DNA of 64,000 bases from Methylophilus sp. (GCA_030696695.1 JAUYRP010000034.1:682001-746000), one strand, 5' to 3'. Counted from the first letter of the stretch, positions 28,383 to 36,986 are shown. Notes: generated by a model from the sequence alone, not told the origin. Translations and numbers: made by a program.

Positions 28383-28892
28383 ATGATTCACTTAACTGAA
28401 CGCATTGCAGTCGCAGGTCATATTGACGACACTCTGGAGTTGCCGTTTGATAAACGTCAAAAAAGTCGTTTACGCGTCAAATTGGCATCGGGCCAAGAGG
28501 CCGCTTTGTTTTTAACGCGGGGCATCATTTTGCGTGGTGGTGATTTGCTTAAATCTGAATGTGGCAAGGTGATTCAAGTACTCGCCGCGCAAGAGCCTGT
28601 GTATAACGTCATTGCACCCAGTTTGCGTGAGCTTATGTGCGCCGCTTATCACCTTGGCAATCGCCATGTACCCTTACAAATTGGCGATGGTTGGTTGCGT
28701 CTAGAGCAAGATTATGTGCTCAAAGACATGCTGTTAGGTTTGGGTATGCAAGTGGCTGAAACATTTGCACCCTTTGAACCAGAAGCGGGCGCCTATGGCG
28801 GTGGCCACCGGCACGGACATGACGAAGAAGCCACTGCCAATTTACGGCCGCCTTACTTACAAAATAAAGCAAGGCAAACCCATGGCGAATAG
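28383..28892 (+). CDS. ureE: Urease accessory protein UreE (nickel chaperone)
   Basis: A 169-residue metallochaperone that delivers nickel to the UreDFG complex. The N-terminal domain has LPFDKRQKSRLRVKL and LFLTRGIILRGGDLL; the metal-binding domain has AAYHLGNRHVPLQI with the key His; a His-rich tail HRHGHDEE provides extra nickel binding. The start lies 31 bases beyond the palindromic element, with AAGGA upstream. The 3' end overlaps ureF by 11 bases. Confidence 0.95.
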   Translation: MIHLTERIAVAGHIDDTLELPFDKRQKSRLRVKLASGQEAALFLTRGIILRGGDLLKSECGKVIQVLAAQEPVYNVIAPSLRELMCAAYHLGNRHVPLQIGDGWLRLEQDYVLKDMLLGLGMQVAETFAPFEPEAGAYGGGHRHGHDEEATANLRPPYLQNKARQTHGE

Positions 28893-29565
28893 CTTAGCAC
28901 TCAGTCGATTGCTTCAACTGGCGAGCCCCATGCTGCCAGTGGGTGCTTATAGCTATTCGCAAGGTTTGGAGTGGGCGATAGAATGCGGTGATGTGCATGA
29001 TTTAAATAGCGCAAAAACTTGGATAGGAGATGTATTGCACATCTACCAAGCCAATTTTGAGTTGCCTGTGTTGCATCGTTTGTACCTTGCTTGGCAGCAA
29101 GAGGATTTAGCCGCTGTGCAAACGTGGGATGCGTTTTATCAAGCGGGCCGCGATACCTCAGAAGCGCTGGCTGAAACCAAGCAAATGGGTTATTCCTTGG
29201 TGCGTTTGCTCAATGATTTAAAAGAACTGCCAGAGGGTTTGTTGGTAAATATCAATCAACTGCAAACCCCTGCATTCCCTACCATTTATGCGGCCGTGGC
29301 GCAGCATTGGCAAATCCCCGCGCATGATATGCTGCAGGGTTATGCTTGGGGTTGGTTAGAAAACCAAGCCAGCGCTGCCATGAAATCTGTGCCTTTGGGG
29401 CAAGTGGCAGGACAAAAAGTATTATTTGCACTGGGTGAAACGCTGCCCGATGTCGTGAGTAATGCCATGTCATTGCATGATGATGAAATCAGTAACTTTA
29501 ACCCGCTACTCAGCATTGCTGGGTGCTTACATGAAACCCAATATAGTCGGCTATTTAGATCATGA
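28882..29565 (+). CDS. ureF: Urease accessory protein UreF
   Basis: The ATG at 28882 inside the end of ureE is chosen because it begins the family N-terminus [21 protein letters not shown] with AAGG seven bases upstream; a longer upstream frame overlaps ureE coding sequence. The 227-residue helical protein has [16 protein letters not shown] and the conserved end [11 protein letters not shown]. UreF acts as a checkpoint for UreG GTPase activity. It overlaps ureG by four bases (ATGA). Confidence 0.95.
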   Translation: MANSLALSRLLQLASPMLPVGAYSYSQGLEWAIECGDVHDLNSAKTWIGDVLHIYQANFELPVLHRLYLAWQQEDLAAVQTWDAFYQAGRDTSEALAETKQMGYSLVRLLNDLKELPEGLLVNINQLQTPAFPTIYAAVAQHWQIPAHDMLQGYAWGWLENQASAAMKSVPLGQVAGQKVLFALGETLPDVVSNAMSLHDDEISNFNPLLSIAGCLHETQYSRLFRS

Positions 29566-30215
29566 AAATACATACCCAATTTGCAACACCCACGCCAGAA
29601 GTCGAACAGTTTAAAGAACCACTGCGCGTTGGTATCGGCGGCCCTGTCGGCTCAGGCAAAACTGCGCTAACGTTAGCTTTGTGTAAACGTTTACGCGATG
29701 TTTACAATATTGCTGTGGTCACTAACGATATTTTTACCAAAGAAGACGCCGATTTTTTAACGCGCAATGAAGCCTTAACGGCAGAGCGCATTATTGGTGT
29801 TGAAACAGGTGGCTGCCCACACACTGCCATTCGTGAAGATGCCTCGATGAATCTTGAGGCGGTAAACCAATTAAGTAAACGCTTTAAAACGCTCGATATT
29901 GTGTTTGTAGAAAGTGGCGGGGATAACTTGGCGGCTACCTTTAGTCCCGAGCTGTCCGATCTCACCATTTATGTGATTGATGTGGCCGCCGGCGAAAAAA
30001 TACCGCGCAAAGGTGGTCCTGGTATCACTAAATCCGATTTATTAGTGATTAATAAAATTGATTTAGCCCCCATGGTGGGCGCCTCGCTAGAGGTAATGGC
30101 CGTTGATGCAAAACGCATGCGCGGCGAGCGGCCGTTTATTTTTACCAACCTCAAAATTGATCAGGGGTTGGAAGAGATTGTCTCGTTTATTGAAAAACAA
30201 GGTTTAATGCTTTAA
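29562..30215 (+). CDS. ureG: Urease accessory GTPase UreG
   Basis: A 217-residue SIMIBI GTPase that powers nickel insertion. It shows the P-loop [11 protein letters not shown], metal motif [17 protein letters not shown] (Cys-Pro-His), [17 protein letters not shown], and the G4 motif NKIDLAP. The last residues of the gene sit inside the next palindromic element, whose left arm begins at the stop codon. Confidence 0.97.
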   Translation: MKIHTQFATPTPEVEQFKEPLRVGIGGPVGSGKTALTLALCKRLRDVYNIAVVTNDIFTKEDADFLTRNEALTAERIIGVETGGCPHTAIREDASMNLEAVNQLSKRFKTLDIVFVESGGDNLAATFSPELSDLTIYVIDVAAGEKIPRKGGPGITKSDLLVINKIDLAPMVGASLEVMAVDAKRMRGERPFIFTNLKIDQGLEEIVSFIEKQGLML

Positions 30216-30336
30216 ATAAATGGCTGTACGGGCAAATTGCTGTCTTGCGCGGTACTCGAAATCCTCATGTACTAATATGTACATTCCGGTTTCTCCGTTC
30301 CGTGCGCCTTGCACTTTCCCCGCTCGCTCATTTATT
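30215..30336. repeat. ERIC-like palindromic element, copy 4 (after ureG)
   Basis: A 122-base imperfect palindrome closed by AATAAATG (30215-30222) and CATTTATT (30329-30336), different from the closing arms of copy 3 yet again self-complementary. The apex is CATGT-ACTA-ATATG, where one G-C pair of copy 3 becomes G-U. It begins at the last base of ureG and separates the urease genes from hupE. Confidence 0.8.
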
Positions 30337-30386
30337 AGGTGGCAGTTATAAGACTTAGCTAAATTAATTCTGTCGGAGAAGATTCA

Positions 30387-30971
30387 ATGAAAAAAAGTAT
30401 ATTAATAGGTATTGCAACCAGTCTACTAAGCACTTTGGCTTATGCACATCCAGGTCATGGTGTTGAAATTGGCTTTATGTCTGGCTTTATGCACCCACTA
30501 ATGGGTTGGGATCATCTATTGGTGATGTTGGCTGTGGGTGTATGGGCAGCAAAATCAGGGGGCAAAGCGCGCTGGCAATTGCCATTGATGTTTTTAGCTG
30601 CAATGACCATAGGCGCAATGTTTGGCTTAGTTGGTATGACATTCAATGGTGTTGAAACAGCCATTGCAGCTAGCCTCATGGCATTGGGCTTTTTATTAAT
30701 GTTGCATTTGCCTATGTCACGTGCCCTGCAATTATTATGTACCGCCTTGTTTGCGGTCATGCATGGCATAGCGCATGGCGTAGAGCTCAACTTAGGGTCT
30801 TGGCAAGCCAATGCGAGCCCGCTTATTGGCATGTTGATAGCAACAGCCTTATTGCATGCCATCGGCTATGGCTTAGGCAAACAGCAGCACAAGTTAATCC
30901 AATGGTCACAGTCGCTGTTAGCAGGTATCATGCTTGGCTTTGGTGCAAGCGTATTGTTGAGTATTCAGTAA
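30387..30971 (+). CDS. hupE: HupE/UreJ-family nickel permease
   Basis: A 194-residue membrane protein. A cleavable signal ends in AYAHPGHG, placing a His-rich start at the periplasmic face, followed by about six helices. The GFMHPLMGWDHLLVMLAVGVWA and AVMHGIAHGVEL blocks with conserved His/Asp are diagnostic of HupE/UreJ. It probably imports nickel for urease. GGAG lies before the ATG. The stop is followed by an A/T-only stem (AAAAAAAC ttt GTTTTTTT), a possible weak terminator. Confidence 0.92.
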   Translation: MKKSILIGIATSLLSTLAYAHPGHGVEIGFMSGFMHPLMGWDHLLVMLAVGVWAAKSGGKARWQLPLMFLAAMTIGAMFGLVGMTFNGVETAIAASLMALGFLLMLHLPMSRALQLLCTALFAVMHGIAHGVELNLGSWQANASPLIGMLIATALLHAIGYGLGKQQHKLIQWSQSLLAGIMLGFGASVLLSIQ

Positions 30972-31052
30972 AAAAACTTTGTTTTTTTCTGCAATGGAGA
31001 TATACGTCATTTAACGTACATATCAAGATTCTCGCATTGATTAAGATGTCGC

Positions 31053-31080
31053 TGGCTCAAACCAATCGAAGTTTGAGCCA
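31053..31080 (+). promoter_or_regulatory. Perfect 10-bp inverted repeat upstream of the permease-kinase
   Basis: TGGCTCAAAC and GTTTGAGCCA are perfect inverted copies separated by eight bases, with no T-run after them. The spacing suits a dimeric regulator site or a leader-RNA hairpin about 60 bases before the start of the permease-kinase gene. Confidence 0.55.
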
Positions 31081-31139
31081 AGGAATAGATATTGCTTAAA
31101 TAAAAGCACCAAGCAACTTCTAACTCATGGGGAATACGA

Positions 31140-34100
31140 TTGTCGACCGCAGAACTCACCGCGAATGCTGCTGAGCAAGTAGAGCCTACGCAACGTATTG
31201 TTAAAATACGTCGTGATTACAATACGTGGGTTGCCAACGAGTCGATAGAAGATTACGCACTGCGATTCACCCCCCGTTCCTTCCGTAAATGGTCCATTTT
31301 ACGTGTCTCCAACACCGCTTTAGGTGCAATCTCATTTTTGGTATTAGAAGCAATTGGCGGCACAATCGCTGTTAATTATGGCTTTATCAATGCATTTTGG
31401 GCGATTTTAGCGGTTGGTGCCATCATTTTTCTTACTGGCTTGCCTATTAGTTTTTATGCGGCTAAATACGGTCTGGATATGGATTTACTCACGCGTGGCG
31501 CTAGCTTCGGCTATATTGGTTCCACCATCACCTCGTTTATCTACGCCTCATTTACATTCATTTTATTCGCGCTCGAGGCCGCCATTATGGCGTACGCCCT
31601 TGAGTTGTATTTTCAGATGCCGCTCTATATTGGCTACTTGGTCAGCGCGCTAGTGGTGATACCCTTAGTCACGCATGGAATCACTTTGATCAGCCGTATT
31701 CAGATGATTACGCAGCCCATTTGGCTAATCTTAATGTTTACGCCATTCATCGCCATTCTGCATCATGACCCTACTATCCTCTCTAAGCTGAGTACCTTCG
31801 CGGGTATCTCTGGTCAAGCGGGCGAGTTTAATTTGCACATGTTTGGTGCGGCTACGGCAGTGGGTGTAGCGCTCATTCCCCAAATTGGTGAGCAGGTCGA
31901 CTTTTTACGTTTCATGCCAGAAAAAACAGAGCAGAATCGTTGGCGTTGGAATTTCGGTGTGCTCATGGCTGGCCCAGGCTGGGTTTTCTTGGGTATGCTC
32001 AAAATGCTGGGAGGAGTGTTGCTAGCTTACCTAGTGATACAAAGTGATATGTCGTTCGAATCTGCTGTAAACCCCACACACATGTATCTTGTTGGGTTTA
32101 ACTATGCGTTTAACTCGTATGACGTAGCGTTAGCAGTGACTGCCTTGTTTGTGGTGGTGTCACAAATTAAAGTCAATATGACTAACGCTTATGCTGGTTC
32201 ATTGGCATGGTCCAATTTTTTTGCAAGGCTCACCCACAGCCACCCTGGCCGCGTAGTCTGGGTGGTGTTCAATGCCATCATTGCCATCATGCTGATGGAA
32301 TTAGACGTATTTAAAGCGTTGGAGCAAGTATTAGGCTTGTACTCCAACATTGCCATTGCTTGGATTGCGGCAGTGGTCGCTGATCTCGTGATTAATAAAC
32401 CGTTGGGCTTGAGCCCTAAAGGCATTGAGTTTAGGCGAGCATACTTGTTTGATATCAACCCAGTTGGAGTGGGCACCATGTTCTTGGCTTCAGCAGTCTC
32501 TGTTGCCGCGTTTTCAGGTTTATTTGGCGACACACTTTCATCATTCTCAACATTTATTGCCTTAGGTACTGCGCTGATCACTTCACCGCTAATCGCTTGG
32601 TACACGAAAGGGCGCTATTACATTGCACGTAAACCCTTTGTGTTTCCTGCTAACAAGCGTATGCAAAAGTGTGTGGTGTGTGAACGTGAATATGAAACCG
32701 ATGATATTGCACATTGCCCAGCCTACCAAGGTGCGATTTGCTCACTATGCTGTTGCTTGGATGCCCGCTGTAACGATGCCTGTAAACCACATGCCAAGCT
32801 CTCTCAGCAGTGGATCAACGTGAATAAGTTTATATTGCCTAAAAGTCTATGGCCACACATCAAAGGCGGTGTAGCGCACTATCTACTATTGATGACGATC
32901 GCCTTGGGCTTCTTTGGCGCAGTGTTGGGTTTGATTTACTTTCATGAAACCATTGTGTTAGAAAACGCAGCCTCTGAACTATTGCCGCAACTGCGTTCAG
33001 GCTATCTTAAAGTTTTTGCTGCCTTGGTGTTTGCCAGTGGCATCGTGGCCTGGTGGTTAGTGCTCACTACCGAAAGTAGGCGCGTGGCGCAGGAAGAATC
33101 AAATCGTCAGACGGGTTTATTGTTGCGCGAGATTGATTTACACAAACAAACCGATACCGAGTTGCAACTAGCCCGTCATTTAGCGGAGCAAGCCAACAAA
33201 GCTAAAAGTCGCTATATCACTGGTATCAGCCACGAGTTACGCACACCTTTGAATAGTATTTTGGGATATGCACAATTATTGGATAATGACGCTTCAATTC
33301 CTGAAAATCGTCGTCAGGCAATCCGTGTAATCAGCCGTAGTGGTGAGCACTTACTATCGCTGATTGAAGGGACTTTAGACATTGCACGTATCGAAAGCGG
33401 CAAACTGACGTTTGACAGTAAGCCACTGAAATTTCCAGAATTTATACAACAAATCGTCAGTATGTTTGAACTGCAAGCACGTAACAAAGGCTTGTACTTT
33501 AAGTTTGAACAACGTGGTGAATTACCTGCATTGGTGCGTGCCGATCAAAAACGATTAACGCAAATTCTGATTAATATTTTGGGCAATGCAGTCAAGTTTA
33601 CCAAAGAAGGTGGCATTACTTTCCGTGTAAGTTATGCGCGTGAAATTGCGCGTATTGAAATTCAAGACACTGGTCCTGGCATCAAGCCTTCGGAATATCA
33701 AAAGATATTTGAGCCATTTGAGCGTGGCAGTGCCGCTGACCAAATTAATATAGGTGGAACAGGATTGGGCTTAACCATCAGTAAATTGCTCACCGAATTA
33801 ATGGGTGGTGAAATTCACTTTAAGAGCGCGCAAGGCGAAGGCACGTCTTTTGAAATTCGCTTATTCTTATCGCAAATTAGACAAGATGTGGAAGTGGAAC
33901 CTGCTGTATATCGTAAACGTATCGGTTATCATGGTCGTCGTCGTAAGGTGTTGGTCGTCGATAATGAACAGGTCGACCGCGAACTGGTGATGAATATCTT
34001 GGTGCCGCTAGGGTTTGAAGTAGCCGAGGCGGCCACAGGCAAAGAATGCGTGGATAAATATCCGCATTTTAAACCGGATGTGATTTTGATGGACTTGGCC

Positions 34101-34571
34101 ATGCCCATGATGGATGGCTGGGAAGCGTCTTATATCATTCGCAAAGTGCATCATTCAGATATCCCAATTGCGATTGTGTCTGCCAATGCTTATGATAAAA
34201 ATTTAGAAAATGCAGCGGGGATTGAAAGCCAAGACTTTATGGTGAAGCCAGTGAATGTTGAAGATTTGTTAGATTGGATAGGACAGCGATTAGCCATCGA
34301 CTGGATTAAGGAATCCCCTGATGCACGCATGGCGCTAAAACCAGCCCTAGACGTGCCTATGTCGACAGATATTCATGTGCCTGATCAACACCATTTGCAA
34401 GACATTTTGTCTTTGGTGAACTTGGGGTATGTCAAAGGAATCCATCAAAAGTTAGATGAAATTCAGCAGGGTAATCCGCAATTTCAGGCATTTACAACGC
34501 TAATGAAACAACTGGTCAGTCAATTTAAATTAGATGCTGTTAAAAAGTATATTGAAGACGTAAAACGATGA
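31140..34571 (+). CDS. NCS1 permease fused to hybrid histidine kinase
   Basis: A 1143-residue membrane protein. Residues about 40-500 form a complete NCS1 (cytosine/purine/allantoin permease) domain with about 12 helices; GVALIPQIGEQVDFLRFMP is a typical stretch. Then comes a Cys-rich module (about 509-555, with CVVC, CSLCCC and C/H pairs), two more helices (about 580-650), a coiled-coil, and a kinase with HisKA ISHELRTPLNS (His698), ATP-binding boxes NILGNAVKFT, DTGPGIKP and GGTGLGLTIS, and a receiver domain with phospho-acceptor Asp985 (ILMDLAMPMMDG). The TTG start has GGGGA six bases upstream. It overlaps the response regulator gene. It is probably a transporter-based sensor for a urea-, amide- or nucleobase-like solute; the ligand is an inference from position. 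Confidence 0.9.
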   Translation: MSTAELTANAAEQVEPTQRIVKIRRDYNTWVANESIEDYALRFTPRSFRKWSILRVSNTALGAISFLVLEAIGGTIAVNYGFINAFWAILAVGAIIFLTGLPISFYAAKYGLDMDLLTRGASFGYIGSTITSFIYASFTFILFALEAAIMAYALELYFQMPLYIGYLVSALVVIPLVTHGITLISRIQMITQPIWLILMFTPFIAILHHDPTILSKLSTFAGISGQAGEFNLHMFGAATAVGVALIPQIGEQVDFLRFMPEKTEQNRWRWNFGVLMAGPGWVFLGMLKMLGGVLLAYLVIQSDMSFESAVNPTHMYLVGFNYAFNSYDVALAVTALFVVVSQIKVNMTNAYAGSLAWSNFFARLTHSHPGRVVWVVFNAIIAIMLMELDVFKALEQVLGLYSNIAIAWIAAVVADLVINKPLGLSPKGIEFRRAYLFDINPVGVGTMFLASAVSVAAFSGLFGDTLSSFSTFIALGTALITSPLIAWYTKGRYYIARKPFVFPANKRMQKCVVCEREYETDDIAHCPAYQGAICSLCCCLDARCNDACKPHAKLSQQWINVNKFILPKSLWPHIKGGVAHYLLLMTIALGFFGAVLGLIYFHETIVLENAASELLPQLRSGYLKVFAALVFASGIVAWWLVLTTESRRVAQEESNRQTGLLLREIDLHKQTDTELQLARHLAEQANKAKSRYITGISHELRTPLNSILGYAQLLDNDASIPENRRQAIRVISRSGEHLLSLIEGTLDIARIESGKLTFDSKPLKFPEFIQQIVSMFELQARNKGLYFKFEQRGELPALVRADQKRLTQILINILGNAVKFTKEGGITFRVSYAREIARIEIQDTGPGIKPSEYQKIFEPFERGSAADQINIGGTGLGLTISKLLTELMGGEIHFKSAQGEGTSFEIRLFLSQIRQDVEVEPAVYRKRIGYHGRRRKVLVVDNEQVDRELVMNILVPLGFEVAEAATGKECVDKYPHFKPDVILMDLAMPMMDGWEASYIIRKVHHSDIPIAIVSANAYDKNLENAAGIESQDFMVKPVNVEDLLDWIGQRLAIDWIKESPDARMALKPALDVPMSTDIHVPDQHHLQDILSLVNLGYVKGIHQKLDEIQQGNPQFQAFTTLMKQLVSQFKLDAVKKYIEDVKR

Positions 34572-35503
34572 ACGCAACAATCAACAGTACATTGCCTTCC
34601 ATACTCATCGTAGATGACGTACTGGATAACCTTGCTTATTTGCATGACGCATTAGATGAGTCTGGGTACATGGTTTTGGTGGCCAATAGTGGTCAAACGG
34701 CGTTAGCCCGTGCGCGTGATGCGCAACCTAATATGATCTTGCTAGATGCCGTGATGCCAGAGATGGACGGCTTTGAAACATGTCGTCAATTAAAAGCCAA
34801 TACGCTGACACGGCATATCCCCGTGATTTTTATGACAGGGCTCACCGAAGCGGAGCATGTGGCCGCAGGTTTTGAAGCGGGTGGTGTCGATTACGTGACT
34901 AAGCCAATACGTCCAAAAGAGGTATTGGCAAGAATTGCCTCGCATTTGCAAACGGCTAAGCTAATGAACCAAGCGCGTAGTGCGCTAGATGCCTTTGGTC
35001 AAGCGGCGATTGCAATCACGCCAAATGATGGCAAAGTGGTCTGGCAAAGCCCGTTGGCTAGACAATGGATGCAACGCTATTTTTATGAAAGTGGCCTACA
35101 CTCAGTGGATGCCACGCCAGAACCTATCCTCAACTGGCTGCAAAACATGCAACAAACATCGCTTGCCAATACACAAGCACTCAACATCATCAAAGGGTCT
35201 AGCCGGCTTACTTTGAGCCTTGCTGACGACAGTAGTGATGAACAGTGGATTATTTTGCTTAATGAAGAGTCTGACGAGGCACAGATACAAGCGTTGACTA
35301 CAACATTTGGGCTTACTAAGCGTGAGTCAGAAGTGTTGTACTGGGCGATTAAAGGTAAAACCAATCGTGATATTGGCGACATCTTAGGTACCAGCCCCAG
35401 AACCGTGAATAAGCATTTAGAGCATGTATTTACCAAGTTGGGGGTAGAGACCAGAACAGCCGCTGCGTCTTATGTGGCCTCTAAATTAAGAACGCTGAAG
35501 TAA
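34568..35503 (+). CDS. REC-LuxR response regulator paired with permease-kinase
   Basis: A 311-residue regulator. The receiver domain (1-125) has SILIVDDVLDN, Asp60 in ILLDAVMPEMDGFE, and VDYVTKPIRP. A linker domain of about 100 residues has no clear family. The C-terminal LuxR helix-turn-helix reads LTKRESEVLYWAIKGKTNRDIG and TVNKHLEHVFTKLGVETR. ATGA overlap with the kinase gene makes them a two-component pair with a phosphorelay possible through the kinase's own receiver. Targets are not known; the fmd/ure genes upstream and pqqA downstream are candidates by position only. Confidence 0.93.
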   Translation: MNATINSTLPSILIVDDVLDNLAYLHDALDESGYMVLVANSGQTALARARDAQPNMILLDAVMPEMDGFETCRQLKANTLTRHIPVIFMTGLTEAEHVAAGFEAGGVDYVTKPIRPKEVLARIASHLQTAKLMNQARSALDAFGQAAIAITPNDGKVVWQSPLARQWMQRYFYESGLHSVDATPEPILNWLQNMQQTSLANTQALNIIKGSSRLTLSLADDSSDEQWIILLNEESDEAQIQALTTTFGLTKRESEVLYWAIKGKTNRDIGDILGTSPRTVNKHLEHVFTKLGVETRTAAASYVASKLRTLK

Positions 35504-35612
35504 TGCAGCCTGAAAAATACAGTAGGTCTTTTACGTAAAATCATGAGGCCACAATACGTCAAGCACATAGGCCGATTTTAAAACCTGTAGGTATAGTGTG
35601 AGTCATACAGAT

Positions 35613-35628
35613 ACATCAATGTTGATGT
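35613..35628 (+). promoter_or_regulatory. 16-bp dyad before pqqA
   Basis: ACATCAA-TG-TTGATGT is a perfect 7-bp-arm dyad ending 12 bases before the ribosome site of pqqA. It may be an operator or a leader hairpin. TATAGT at 35592-35597 could be a -10 element, but no good -35 is seen. Confidence 0.4.
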
Positions 35629-35652
35629 GTTTAAACAACTAAGGAGATTATT

Positions 35653-35724
35653 ATGTGGACAACACCAGCAGCTACAGAAATGCGTTTCGGTTTCGAAGTA
35701 ACAATGTACGTAATGAACAAATAA
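35653..35724 (+). CDS. pqqA: PQQ precursor peptide PqqA
   Basis: A 23-residue peptide, too short for ordinary gene calling: MWTTPAATEMRF, then GFEVTMYVMNK. The Glu and Tyr spaced by three residues (E-V-T-M-Y) are the residues that PqqE links to build pyrroloquinoline quinone. AAGGAG lies six bases before the ATG and a strong terminator follows 17 bases after the stop, so it is an independent mini-transcript. No pqqB-E genes are nearby. Its product is the cofactor precursor for the methanol dehydrogenase encoded 1.3 kb away. Confidence 0.93.
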   Translation: MWTTPAATEMRFGFEVTMYVMNK

Positions 35725-35741
35725 GGTTTAATTGCCTGAAC

Positions 35742-35770
35742 AAAAGCCCAGTCTATACTGGGCTTTTTTA
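35742..35770 (+). terminator. Rho-independent terminator of pqqA
   Basis: AAAAGCCCAG pairs with CTGGGCTTTT around a TCTATA loop, followed by Ts. It ends the pqqA transcript. The rest of the 252-base gap up to 35977 shows no gene or clear signal. Confidence 0.92.
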
Positions 35771-35976
35771 TTATTGGCGTTCTGCAATAGTGCGCTCACA
35801 CTGATTCAACCACTCACCAAAACCAGAGCATTCCTAACTCAAGAACCTATCGCTAGTCACTCAACGTCACTTCAATAGTTGAACTTCGGCTGTATCGCAT
35901 AATCCTAAATTTGGTTTTGCCTTAAAGCCCGCAAACAATCATAAAATATCAATACTTTCGCCGCTAAAAATAGCTA

Positions 35977-36894
35977 ATGAAAATTATATTCAAACTACCG
36001 AAAATTCTGAGTTGGACCATTATCCTGCTGTCTGTGTTGGCCGCGCTGATTTATTACTTTCGACTAGAAGCACTGGGATGGTACGCATGGCACAACTACT
36101 ATCACACGAATACCGATGACAATGGATTTCACATGCGTCATTATCAAGTCGCAATAGATGGTTTGCCACTGGAAGCACTAGAGAACGCATCGGGTCTTAC
36201 TTTTAACGACAAACGTAATACCTTATTCACTGTATTGAATAAAGAATCGAAAATTATCGAGTTTGATTTACAAGGCAACATCATTCGTGAGGTAGCGGTT
36301 GTAGGTGCCGAAGATATGGAAGGCATCACTTACGTTGAAGGATATCGCTATGTCATCGCTGACGAGCGTGACAATCGTCTGGTAGAGATTGAGCTGGAGG
36401 ATGATGCCACGGTAATTGATATCACAAACGCACCTAAGATCAATCTTGGTATTAACGCTGCTGGAAATAAGAATTTTGAAGGGGTGTCTTGGGATGATGT
36501 CAATAACCGATTATTGGTTGTGAAAGAGCGCGACCCGAAATATATCATGTCAGTCACGGGATTTTTTAATGCGGATTTATCCAAGCCACTCAATATTCAA
36601 ATCAAAAAAATAGAGGCGTTTGATAAAGCGATTAAATGGGCAATGCGCGATTTGTCTTCTGTCACCTTTCATAGTGAAACAGGGCACTTATTGCTTTTAA
36701 GTGATGAATCTAGATTAATTAAAGAGTATGACGAAGATGGTAAAGCGCTAAGCGCGTTGGCACTATGGAAAGGCTTTCATGGCCTTAAAGCGCATGTGCC
36801 GCAAGCAGAGGGTATTGCCGTTGGGCCAGATAAAAGCATTTATATTATGAGTGAACCCAATTTATTCTACGTTTTTAAGCAGCCAAAACAATAA
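35977..36894 (+). CDS. YjiK / SdiA-regulated family protein, membrane anchored
   Basis: A 305-residue protein with one N-terminal membrane helix (about residues 10-27) and a periplasmic beta-propeller-like domain. Stretches LPLEALENASGLTFNDKRNTLFTVLN, EDMEGITYV, NKNFEGVSWD and LSSVTFHSETGHLLLLSDES are the repeated strand-turn pattern of the SdiA-regulated (YjiK) family. The function of this family is not established; an enzyme or binding role in the envelope is likely. It is transcribed alone and converges with xoxF at a shared terminator. Confidence 0.8.
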   Translation: MKIIFKLPKILSWTIILLSVLAALIYYFRLEALGWYAWHNYYHTNTDDNGFHMRHYQVAIDGLPLEALENASGLTFNDKRNTLFTVLNKESKIIEFDLQGNIIREVAVVGAEDMEGITYVEGYRYVIADERDNRLVEIELEDDATVIDITNAPKINLGINAAGNKNFEGVSWDDVNNRLLVVKERDPKYIMSVTGFFNADLSKPLNIQIKKIEAFDKAIKWAMRDLSSVTFHSETGHLLLLSDESRLIKEYDEDGKALSALALWKGFHGLKAHVPQAEGIAVGPDKSIYIMSEPNLFYVFKQPKQ

Positions 36895-36936
36895 ACACAT
36901 AGCCACAATAAACACATAGCCATATGTTCAGGCAAA

Positions 36937-36964
36937 AAAACACCCCACCAAAGTGGGGTGTTTT
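36937..36964. terminator. Bidirectional terminator between YjiK-like gene and xoxF
   Basis: AAAACACCCCAC and GTGGGGTGTTTT form a perfect 12-bp stem around a CAAA loop. The A-run on one side and T-run on the other let it stop both the plus-strand gene and the convergent xoxF. Confidence 0.93.
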
Positions 36965-36986
36965 GAGCGTTATAACAGCCTTAAAA

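Noticed and set aside
28765-28881. Upstream extension of ureF
   Set aside because: The extra 39 residues overlap ureE coding sequence and precede the conserved UreF N-terminus; the internal ATG at 28882 with AAGG is better.
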